Assembly: GCA_017404585.1 (NCBI GenBank)
Contig: JAFRCB010000211.1
Span: forward strand, 1 to 7,186
DNA: 7,186 nt
Reading direction: 5' to 3'
Origin: Lachnospiraceae bacterium
GTDB lineage: Bacteria; Bacillota; Clostridia; Lachnospirales; Lachnospiraceae
This document shows positions 1 through 4,760 of the stretch, one piece after another (position 1 is the stretch's first letter; the number at the start of each line of letters is the position of its first letter). The translations under genes and the position numbers were made by a program. Below the pieces are notes generated by a model. The model saw only the letters and a program-made list of their open reading frames with translations, ran no database searches and was not told the origin of the DNA.

Positions 1-354
1 ATCGCGAGATTCACGACTGTACTGCCGTTCTTCACGGTCTTTTTCACTGAGGATAAACCCGCGCCAAAGAGCGAGACAGTGCCCGGAGATTTCCGCCGGT
101 CCTGTTTTATTCTTTTCGCCGTCGAGGCTGTGCTGATCGTTCTGTCACTGTACATTATCTCCTCCGATATGGCTGGGGGAACGGTCACAGGTGTTCAGAG
201 CCGCTATTTCCTTCCGATTCAGCCGCTGCTTCTGCTGGGGATCGCGGGTATTGATCTGGAGGTCAAGATGCACGGTTACGGTAAATTTGTAGGCTATGCA
301 GCCTGCTTCAGCATTTTGTCGATGCTGGTCGTGGATCTTGCCATGCTGCTGTGA
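1..354 (+). CDS. C-terminal part of a DUF2142-like multi-spanning membrane protein (5' end outside window)
   Basis: The frame is open from base 1 to a TGA at 352-354 and gives 117 residues with no start needed, so the N-terminus lies to the left of the window. Hydrophobic segments fall at about residues 3-15, 34-53, 68-84 and 96-117, which points to an integral inner-membrane protein. The stretch GVQSRYFLP at residues 64-72, followed by a leucine-rich helix, resembles the conserved 'GxQGRYFLP' signature near the C-terminus of DUF2142 proteins. These are polytopic proteins often encoded among cell-surface polysaccharide genes, with a glycosyltransferase-like role suspected but not established. 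The usual glycine before RYF is serine here. The protein ends directly in its last membrane helix. No substrate can be named. Family assignment is moderate because only the C-terminus is visible. Confidence 0.65.
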   Translation: MARFTTVLPFFTVFFTEDKPAPKSETVPGDFRRSCFILFAVEAVLIVLSLYIISSDMAGGTVTGVQSRYFLPIQPLLLLGIAGIDLEVKMHGYGKFVGYAACFSILSMLVVDLAMLL

Positions 355-355
355 C

Positions 356-371
356 ACTCCGGCAGGCTGCC
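356..371 (+). repeat. 16-bp direct repeat, left copy
   Basis: The sequence ACTCCGGCAGGCTGCC begins two bases after the stop codon of the upstream membrane gene. It recurs exactly at 553-568, 197 bp further on. It contains the odd palindrome GGCAG-G-CTGCC. A 14-bp part of the same repeat context is found inverted at 4474-4487, so this looks like a dispersed intergenic motif of the genome. Confidence 0.7.
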
Positions 372-529
372 TTGGGACTATGTCCGGCAGCAGCCATCAT
401 CTTCATCGAAAAACGCAGGTCCTGCCCTGCAAGCTTAGAAGCTGCATTCGCATCTTCTGATCTTTCGGTCGGACCAGCAATGTTTTTCTCACGAAGATGG
501 ATGTCTTCTGCCGGAAGCGAACTGCAGGA

Positions 530-567
530 GCAGCCTGCCTGACAACGTAATAACTCCGGCAGGCTGC
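530..567 (+). terminator. 10-bp hairpin, possible terminator between the membrane gene and malQ
   Basis: GCAGCCTGCC at 530-539 is the exact reverse complement of GGCAGGCTGC at 558-567, giving a 10-bp GC-rich stem with an 18-base loop. The bases after it (CCGTTTCGTGCTT) hold only a short, interrupted T-run, so intrinsic termination is plausible but not strong. It sits upstream of the predicted malQ promoter, where a barrier to read-through would make sense. It could equally be one member of the dispersed GGCAG/CTGCC palindromes. Confidence 0.4.
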
Positions 568-568
568 C
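553..568 (+). repeat. 16-bp direct repeat, right copy
   Basis: This is an exact second copy of the 16 bp at 356-371. Here its GGCAGGCTGC part also forms the 3' arm of a hairpin with 530-539. Confidence 0.7.
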
Positions 569-603
569 CGTTTCGTGCTTGTCAATAATTCACAGGTTTT
601 TTC

Positions 604-632
604 TTTACTGAATACTATAAATAGTGTAATAT
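604..632 (+). promoter_or_regulatory. Predicted promoter of malQ-thyA
   Basis: A -35-like TTTACT at 604-609 and a -10-like TAATAT at 627-632 are separated by 17 bases, and each matches the sigma-A consensus at 4 of 6 positions. The region is the most AT-rich part of the intergenic stretch. Transcription would start near 639 and leave a leader of about 150 bases before malQ. A small dyad, ACTAT-AA-ATAGT (614-625), lies in the spacer. The call is from sequence resemblance only. Confidence 0.45.
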
Positions 633-645
633 ATCTCAATAGGGT

Positions 646-659
646 CCAAAACGGTTACA
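646..659 (+). promoter_or_regulatory. cre-like operator (LacI/CcpA-family site) downstream of the malQ promoter
   Basis: CCAAAACGGTTACA matches the catabolite-responsive element consensus TGWAANCGNTNWCA at 12 of 14 positions; only the first two bases differ. It lies roughly 7-20 bases downstream of the predicted transcription start, where a bound CcpA or maltose-type LacI-family repressor would block transcription. Carbon-source control of a glucanotransferase operon is biologically sensible. The regulator itself is not in the window, so which family member would bind is unknown. Confidence 0.45.
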
Positions 660-792
660 GTGATATGTGCAGTTTTCTACTGATAGGATCACAAAATCAG
701 CCCCCAGTGTGGAATACACCGAACGAAGAACCAAACGGGACGTGCGAGATGCACAGCCCCGATGAAAAATAAAAATGAGGATGGTAACAGTT

Positions 793-2319
793 ATGCGTGA
801 AAGTGGAATTCTTTGCCCGATTTCATCGATCTCGTCCAAGTACGGTATCGGATGTTTTTCGGCGGAAGCCTATGAATTTGTTGATTTCCTGAAGGAATCC
901 GGCCAGAGCTACTGGCAGGTCCTGCCGTTCGGCCCGACAGGTTTCGGCGATTCTCCGTACCAGAGCTTTTCAACATTTGCAGGAAATCCCTACTTCATAA
1001 GCCCTGAACAGCTCGTTGTGGACGGTCTGCTCTCTGTACATGAAATCAACGTATTCGACTTCGGCAACAACTCTGAGGTCGTTGACTACGGCGCGCTCTA
1101 TAATAATCGCTTCAAGCTCCTTCGGATCGCATTTGATCGCTTCATGCAGAATCCCGACCCGGAGTACGCTGACTTCAAGGAGGAGGAAGCGGACTGGCTT
1201 GTCGACTATGGTCTCTTCATGGCGTTAAAGAGCGCCAATGAGGGAAAGAGCTGGATCGACTGGGACGTAAGCCTGCGGACACGTGAGAAGGAGGCCCTTG
1301 AAAAGGCCAGAGAAGAGTATGCCGATACGATCGAATTCTACTCATTCCAGCAATACGAGTTCCTCAAGCAGTGGAAGAAACTTCGCGCGTATGCCAATGA
1401 AAACGGGATCAAGATCATCGGCGATATCCCCTTCTACACAGCTTTTGACAGCGCTGACACATGGGCGAACCCGAAGATGTTCCTCTTTGATGAGGAAAAT
1501 ATCCCGACCAAGGTCGCAGGGTGCCCGCCCGACGCATTCTCCGCAGATGGTCAGCTCTGGGGCAATCCAATCTATGATTGGAAATATCTGAAGAAGACCA
1601 AATATGCATGGTGGATCAGCCGCATCGAGCACAATCTGCAGTTCTGCGATGTGCTTCGCGTCGATCACTTCCGCGCCTTCGACGAGTACTATGAGATCCC
1701 TTACGGCGAGAAGACGGCAAAGAACGGCGAGTGGATGCCGGGACCGGGTATTGCGCTTTTCAAGGAAATCAAGAAGCAGCTCGGTGACGTCTCTGTCATT
1801 GCCGAGGATCTCGGTTATATCACCCCGAGCGTCATCAAGCTTGTCAAGGATACAGGCTTCCCGGGAATGAAAGTCCTGCAGTTCGCGTTCGATTCACGTG
1901 AGGAGAGCGATTATCTCCCGCACAACTATGACCACAACTGCGTCGTCTATACAGGCACTCACGACAATGAGACCACACGCGGCTGGATCGAGAATATCAA
2001 TGAGCAGGACCGCAACTTTGCGAGACAGTACATCAATTCCATTTATACAGATTATGGCGCATTCACATGGGATTTCATCCGCTGCGCGCAGGCAAGTGTC
2101 GCGGATCTGTGCATCGTTCCGATCCAGGATTACCTTGTACTCGGCAACGAGGCAAGAATCAACCATCCGTCCACACTCGGAACGAACTGGACGTGGAGGA
2201 TCCGGCCGAACTTCCTGTCAAAGGAGCTTGCTGAGAGTATTCGCAGAATGACAAAGCTGTACGGACGTATTCCGAAGAAGCCCAAAGAGGAAAAAGACGA
2301 CAAAGAGGAAAAGAAATGA
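793..2319 (+). CDS. malQ: 4-alpha-glucanotransferase (amylomaltase, GH77)
   Basis: This cytoplasmic enzyme moves alpha-1,4-glucan segments between maltodextrins and releases glucose, in maltose/starch/glycogen use. The 508-residue protein covers the full compact bacterial GH77 barrel. It opens with the typical MRESGILCPISSISSKYG block and carries all three catalytic acids: nucleophile D291 in RVDHF, acid/base E338 in IAEDLG, and D391 in THDNET. Their spacing matches Thermus amylomaltase. The start at 793 is preferred over the in-frame ATG at 775: it gives the usual family N-terminus and has AGGATGG at 778-784 eight bases upstream, whereas 775 has no ribosome site. Residues 495-508 form a Lys/Glu-rich tail beyond the catalytic fold. 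The stop overlaps the thyA start by 4 bp. No other maltodextrin gene is present here. Family assignment is very secure. Confidence 0.97.
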   Translation: MRESGILCPISSISSKYGIGCFSAEAYEFVDFLKESGQSYWQVLPFGPTGFGDSPYQSFSTFAGNPYFISPEQLVVDGLLSVHEINVFDFGNNSEVVDYGALYNNRFKLLRIAFDRFMQNPDPEYADFKEEEADWLVDYGLFMALKSANEGKSWIDWDVSLRTREKEALEKAREEYADTIEFYSFQQYEFLKQWKKLRAYANENGIKIIGDIPFYTAFDSADTWANPKMFLFDEENIPTKVAGCPPDAFSADGQLWGNPIYDWKYLKKTKYAWWISRIEHNLQFCDVLRVDHFRAFDEYYEIPYGEKTAKNGEWMPGPGIALFKEIKKQLGDVSVIAEDLGYITPSVIKLVKDTGFPGMKVLQFAFDSREESDYLPHNYDHNCVVYTGTHDNETTRGWIENINEQDRNFARQYINSIYTDYGAFTWDFIRCAQASVADLCIVPIQDYLVLGNEARINHPSTLGTNWTWRIRPNFLSKELAESIRRMTKLYGRIPKKPKEEKDDKEEKK

Positions 2320-3164
2320 GTCTGGCAGATCAGATTTTTATTGATATGTGCAAGGATATTCTTGCAAATGGCACCGACACCCGCGGCCAGAAAGTCCGCC
2401 CCCGCTGGGAGGACGGAACTCCGGCTTACACGATCAAAATGTTCGGCGTGTGCAGCCGGTATGATCTCCGCAAGGAGTTTCCGGCCATTACGCTGCGTCG
2501 AACGGCCTTAAAGAGCGCGATGGATGAGATCCTGTGGATCTGGCAGAAAAAGTCCAACAACATCCATGATCTTCATTCGCATATCTGGGACGAGTGGGCG
2601 GATGCTGACGGTTCCATCGGCAAGGCATACGGATATCAGATGAGCGTTAAGCATGAATACAAAGAGGGAATGTTCGACCAGGTCGACCGCGTGCTCTTTG
2701 ATCTTAAGAACAATCCGTACAGCCGCCGCATCATGACGAACATCTACAACCATGCGGATCTGCACGAGATGAATCTGTATCCCTGCGCATGGTCAGTGAC
2801 TTTCAACGTCACACAGAGACCGGGCGAGGACAAACTCACACTGAACGCGGTGTTGAGTCAGAGATCGCAGGATGTGCTCGCGGCAAACAACTGGAATGTG
2901 TGCCAGTATGCGATCCTTCTCATGATGTTCGCCCAGAGCTGCGACATGTATCCGGGCGAGCTCGTCCATATGATCGCGGATGCCCATATCTATGACCGCC
3001 ATGTGCCGCTGATCGAGGAGCTGATCTCGCGTCCGACTTACGATGCTCCGAAGGTCACGCTGAATCCGGAGGTGAAGGATTTCTACGCATTCACTACGGA
3101 TGACCTGATTGTCGAGAATTATCAGCACGGACCACAGATAAAGAATATTCCGATTGCGGTCTGA
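2316..3164 (+). CDS. thyA: Thymidylate synthase (ThyA type)
   Basis: The enzyme methylates dUMP to dTMP using 5,10-methylenetetrahydrofolate and yields dihydrofolate. The 282-residue protein is near the usual length. Visible signatures are the IWDEWAD block (90-96), nucleophile C157 in LYPCAWS, the dUMP-binding R183-S184-x-D186 with N194, and HIYDRH with H224 and Y226; it ends in IPIAV. The residue after the catalytic Cys is Ala, where E. coli-type enzymes have His. The Cys-to-Arg183 segment is six residues longer than in E. coli, consistent with a divergent ThyA subgroup. The start overlaps the malQ stop (ATGA), and AGAGG at 2304-2308 lies seven bases upstream inside malQ, so the two genes are probably translationally coupled. 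It is convergent with folA, which recycles its dihydrofolate product. The role is secure. Confidence 0.96.
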   Translation: MSLADQIFIDMCKDILANGTDTRGQKVRPRWEDGTPAYTIKMFGVCSRYDLRKEFPAITLRRTALKSAMDEILWIWQKKSNNIHDLHSHIWDEWADADGSIGKAYGYQMSVKHEYKEGMFDQVDRVLFDLKNNPYSRRIMTNIYNHADLHEMNLYPCAWSVTFNVTQRPGEDKLTLNAVLSQRSQDVLAANNWNVCQYAILLMMFAQSCDMYPGELVHMIADAHIYDRHVPLIEELISRPTYDAPKVTLNPEVKDFYAFTTDDLIVENYQHGPQIKNIPIAV

Positions 3165-3205
3165 GAAGTCGGTAACAGATGAGGAATTTCATAATGAGGT
3201 ACGAA

Positions 3206-3239
3206 AAAGGTGCTGTCGCATTAGTGCGGCGGCACCTTT
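3206..3239 (+). terminator. 15-bp hairpin after thyA (likely terminator)
   Basis: Bases 3206-3220 pair with 3225-3239 without a bulge: 15 pairs, two of them G-U, closed by a TTAG loop. The stem begins AAAGGTGC and ends GCACCTTT, as in many intrinsic terminators. It lies 41 bases after the thyA stop. The T-tract after the stem is interrupted (CACTAATAGGTGTTTTATATTT), while in the minus direction the stem is followed by TTTTTCG when the paired Ts are counted. It could therefore also stop transcripts coming from the folA side. Confidence 0.75.
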
Positions 3240-3276
3240 CACTAATAGGTGTTTTATATTTGCTTTTGCCGACTGT

Positions 3277-3383
3277 GGCAGGAAAGATGGTGGGCAGTCA
3301 ACATTGATCAATGTGGTGTTCGTTGACTGACCGGGTGCCATAGAAGGCAGTAGATTTCAATGAAATCAGCTTTATCAACTGAA
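3277..3383. repeat. Array unit A
   Basis: This unit holds a nested dyad: CAGTCAAC (3295-3302) pairs with GTTGACTG (3322-3329), and the interior contains the perfect 14-bp palindrome ACATTGATCAATGT (3301-3314). Its second half carries another dyad, GATTTCA-A-TGAAATC (3353-3367). Over the first 69 columns it agrees with unit B at about four in five positions, with an exact 19-base match at 3310-3328 and 3417-3435. Confidence 0.75.
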
Positions 3384-3491
3384 GGCAAGAAAGAAGGCGG
3401 GCAGTCAATATTGGCAAATGTGGTGTTCGTTGACTCATTGGGGACCATAGAGGGCAGTCGCAAACAAAGAAATCATCATATATCAAGTGAA
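3384..3491. repeat. Array unit B
   Basis: This is the closest relative of unit A. The shared stem persists as AGTCAA (3403-3408) with TTGACT (3430-3435), but the inner palindrome of unit A is broken by substitutions. The second half (3453-3491) resembles the terminal fragment at 3795-3833. Confidence 0.75.
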
Positions 3492-3600
3492 GGCAGGAAA
3501 GAAGGAAGGCAGTCAACTTATTACCTGCGGCGTTTCATGACTGCCCGGATGGTATAGACGGCAGTAGATTGCAGAAAAACCACCTTATGTCGACTGCTGA
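3492..3600. repeat. Array unit C
   Basis: The interior differs from A and B, yet a stem at the same place is kept with a different partner: GGCAGTCA (3508-3515) pairs exactly with TGACTGCC (3538-3545). GACTGCC (3539-3545) can alternatively pair with GGCAGT at 3560. Sequence divergence with the stem retained suggests that structure rather than exact sequence is what is conserved. Confidence 0.7.
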
Positions 3601-3784
3601 CCAAAATCTCATATAAGAGTGTTTTACCTTTACCAATTATCATAATCGGAAAAAGTGACTGCTTCTAGGCAGCAAATTTCTTTGGACTGGCACTGAAGCT
3701 GATTAAGAATGAATTGATACGACTGCCGAAGGGGAATGATTTGAGTCTTGCAGGGCACTGCTCAAGTAAGTTATTTTATAAGAC

Positions 3785-3802
3785 CGACTGCCGGGGCAGT
3801 CG
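3785..3802 (-). terminator. 8-bp GC hairpin at the array end, possible folA terminator
   Basis: CGACTGCC (3785-3792) and GGCAGTCG (3795-3802) are perfect complements with two bases between them. A realistic fold would be 7 bp with a 4-base loop. Read on the minus strand, it lies 77 bases after the folA stop codon and is followed by GTCTTATAAAAT, a weak U-rich tail. It is also the most symmetric copy of the array's GGCAGTC/GACTGCC motif, so the termination role is inferred. Confidence 0.4.
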
Positions 3803-3879
3803 CATTCATTAAAATCATCATTTAATAAGTGTACAGTATAAATCCAAAGGGTTCTTTCTGTATTGTTGTCATTTCAAGT

Positions 3880-4368
3880 CTAGTTTTTCTTATAAATGAC
3901 GAAGCGGTAGGAGATTCCCTCATAATTCATTGTTTCCGACTCGCTCTCGATTTCCCACTCAGGATCACTGTCCAGATCCGGGAAGAATGTGTCAGCATCG
4001 AAAACTCTGTCGATCCGGGTCACATAAGCCCGGGTGCAGAAGGGCAGCATCTGGCCGTATATGGCTCCGCCGCCGATCACGAACACGTTGTCCGGGTCCT
4101 CGTCCTTAACTGCGAGACGCGCCTCATCAACGGAGTTCACGACCTCCGCCCCGTTCCCGCCGTAGGCGGCATTTCTTGTGATGACAATGTTGCGCCTCTT
4201 TGGCAGAGGTTTCTGTCCCGGGAACGATTCAAGTGTCTTTCGCCCATAGATGAGCGTCTTCCCAGCTGTGACTTTCCTGAAATATTTCATATCCTCAGGG
4301 ATCGAGATGAGCAAGTCATTGTCTTTTCCGATTCCCCAATTTGAGTCTACAGCGACGATACAATTCAT
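3880..4368 (-). CDS. folA: Dihydrofolate reductase
   Basis: The enzyme reduces dihydrofolate to tetrahydrofolate with NADPH in the cytoplasm and regenerates the cofactor consumed by ThyA. It has 162 residues, the normal bacterial length. Visible features are the N-terminal IVAVDSNWGIGKDN strand and loop, catalytic acid D26 in IPEDMKYF (E. coli D27), the nucleotide-binding YGRKTLESFPG (41-51) and RRNIVITRN (58-66), the IGGGAIY motif (98-104), and T117 in VTRID. The M20-loop tryptophan of E. coli (W22) is Ile21 here. A perfect AGGAGG (minus strand, 4376-4381) lies seven bases before the ATG, which fixes the start. The gene is convergent with thyA and divergent from ispG. It has its own predicted promoter and a leader of about 160 bases with possible alternative hairpins. 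Confidence 0.96.
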   Translation of the reverse strand: MNCIVAVDSNWGIGKDNDLLISIPEDMKYFRKVTAGKTLIYGRKTLESFPGQKPLPKRRNIVITRNAAYGGNGAEVVNSVDEARLAVKDEDPDNVFVIGGGAIYGQMLPFCTRAYVTRIDRVFDADTFFPDLDSDPEWEIESESETMNYEGISYRFVIYKKN

Positions 4369-4417
4369 GGTATTTCCTCCTGTGTTTTATGACACATTTC
4401 AATTTCTTCTGAACCAA

Positions 4418-4456
4418 AGGCAACTATTTGCCCAAGAAGCAGGAATTCAGTTGCCT
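4418..4456 (-). promoter_or_regulatory. Alternative hairpins in the folA leader
   Basis: Bases 4418-4425 and 4449-4456 are perfect 8-bp complements. A shorter hairpin uses the same 5' segment (plus-strand order): GGCAA at 4419-4423 with TTGCC at 4428-4432. The two folds exclude each other and lie in the predicted 5' untranslated RNA of folA. A third small stem (TGTGT/ACACA, 4381-4385 with 4392-4396) begins at the last base of the AGGAGG. This could be a translational or attenuation control; no known riboswitch class is recognised. Confidence 0.3.
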
Positions 4457-4473
4457 GCGCCGGATATAGTTTT

Positions 4474-4487
4474 GGGCAGCCTGCCGG
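4474..4487 (-). repeat. Inverted copy of the dispersed GGCAG/CTGCC palindrome
   Basis: GGGCAGCCTGCCGG is the exact reverse complement of the 14 bases at 556-569, more than 3.9 kb away in another intergenic region. It lies in the predicted folA leader. TGGGC (4473-4477) can pair with GCCCA (4496-4500) around it. Confidence 0.65.
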
Positions 4488-4498
4488 GGTGTCACGCC

Positions 4499-4522
4499 CA
4501 ATGTTCAAGCCAATGTTCAAGC
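4499..4522. repeat. Perfect tandem duplication of a 12-mer next to the folA promoter
   Basis: CAATGTTCAAGC occurs twice back to back (4499-4510 and 4511-4522). On the minus strand it lies just downstream of the predicted folA -10, approximately at +4 to +28 of the transcript. Direct-repeat operators of this kind can bind a regulator, but a simple slippage duplication would look the same. Confidence 0.7.
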
Positions 4523-4532
4523 CTGCCAAAGA

Positions 4533-4541
4533 ATTATATCA
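4533..4541 (-). promoter_or_regulatory. Extended -10 promoter of folA
   Basis: Read on the minus strand this is TGATATAAT, a perfect TATAAT with an upstream TGn. No good -35 is seen at 16-18 bases, which fits an extended -10 promoter. Transcription would start near 4526, giving a folA leader of about 157 bases. Confidence 0.6.
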
Positions 4542-4547
4542 TAAAAA

Positions 4548-4576
4548 TGGAGATATGAGCCCGAATGTGATATAAT
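4548..4576 (+). promoter_or_regulatory. Extended -10 promoter of ispG-polC
   Basis: TGATATAAT at 4568-4576 is a perfect extended -10. TGGAGA at 4548-4553 is a 4-of-6 match to the -35 box with a 17-base spacer. The expected start is near 4583, about 178 bases before ispG. The box mirrors the folA -10: AATTATATCA (4532-4541) and TGATATAATT (4568-4577) form a 10-bp inverted repeat. Confidence 0.6.
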
Positions 4577-4582
4577 TTAGAA

Positions 4583-4751
4583 ACCTATAGGGTCTTATGG
4601 GCAGATGGCTATAGCAGCAGGTCCAAATCGCTCGCAGGACGAAGCAGCAATTTAAGGCGTGACAGAGGAGACTCAGACTGTGCTCGAAAGGCACAATCTT
4701 CCTGCTGAGTGCTGAAGCACATAAGATTACAGAATGTCCGTAAAATGAAAG
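4583..4751 (+). ncRNA. Structured leader RNA of ispG (unassigned)
   Basis: Several stems can be drawn in this untranslated stretch. They are: CTATAG 4585-4590 with 4609-4614; GTCC 4621-4624 with GGAC 4637-4640; TGTGC 4679-4683 with GCACA 4691-4695 around a CGAAA loop; GTGC-TGAA-GCAC at 4709-4720; and AATCTT 4695-4700 enclosing that hairpin with AAGATT 4723-4728. Competing pairings exist: ACTCAG 4671-4676 with CTGAGT 4705-4710, and CAGCAGG 4615-4621 with CCTGCTG 4701-4707. Mutually exclusive folds ahead of a biosynthetic gene are typical of cis-regulatory RNA. I do not recognise a riboswitch class. A stand-alone small RNA is also possible; no clear terminator precedes ispG. Confidence 0.4.
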
Positions 4752-4760
4752 GTGCGTGCC

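Larger units (their letters stand above)
355..574. other. Gene-free stretch rich in GGCAG/CTGCC palindromes
   Basis: No convincing coding sequence lies here; short open frames on both strands lack a ribosome site and a family resemblance. What stands out is a set of short palindromes built on GGCAG/CTGCC: GGCAGGCTGCC at 361-371, GCAGGTCCTGC at 415-425, GCAGCCTGCC at 530-539 and GGCAGGCTGCC again at 558-568. The complementary heptamers CATCTTC (398-404) and GAAGATG (493-499) could pair across the middle. The stretch follows a membrane-protein stop and precedes the malQ promoter. It may hold the upstream gene's terminator, a transcribed structured RNA or a repeat remnant; the sequence does not decide between these. 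Confidence 0.5.
3277..3833. repeat. Degenerate hairpin-forming tandem-repeat array between thyA and folA
   Basis: Three consecutive units of 107, 108 and 109 bp (3277-3383, 3384-3491, 3492-3600) each start GGCARGAAAGAWGG and contain two GGCAGT motifs. These motifs fall at 3293, 3346, 3400, 3453, 3508 and 3560, that is every 52-55 bp, so each unit is a double half-unit. After 3592 the inverted motif GACTGC continues at 3592, 3657, 3721 and 3786 (spacings 65, 64, 65), and GGCACTG recurs at 3689 and 3754. The last piece, 3795-3833, realigns with the second half of unit B (3453-3491): both share GGCAGTCGCA, then AAATCATCAT, then AAGTG. Because GGCAGTC and GACTGCC are complementary, the array can fold into serial hairpins. 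No ribosome site or protein family is visible. Function is unknown. Confidence 0.8.

Noticed and set aside
351..542. Small open frame downstream of the membrane gene
   Set aside because: It has no ribosome site, an atypical composition and overlaps the palindromic repeats.
775..792. Earlier malQ start at 775
   Set aside because: It adds six residues not seen in the family and lacks a ribosome site; the ATG at 793 has both the right N-terminus and an upstream AGGATGG.
3298..3557. Short overlapping open frames on both strands within the repeat array
   Set aside because: They run through repeat units, lack ribosome sites and show no protein-family features.
3277..3600. CRISPR array
   Set aside because: The GGCAGT spacing near 53 bp is regular, but the shared core is too short, the 'spacers' themselves are homologous between units, and no cas gene is present.
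4619..4660. Signal recognition particle RNA (4.5S) domain IV
   Set aside because: AGGTCC followed by GGACGAAGCAGC resembles the SRP tip, but the GGAA tetraloop is replaced by 12 bases, extra bases interrupt the conserved GGAAGCAG strand, and the flanks do not form the long helix 5.
4752..4760. GTG start for ispG at 4752
   Set aside because: The ATG at 4761 has a well-spaced AAGGTG and gives the usual family N-terminus; the GTG overlaps that ribosome site.
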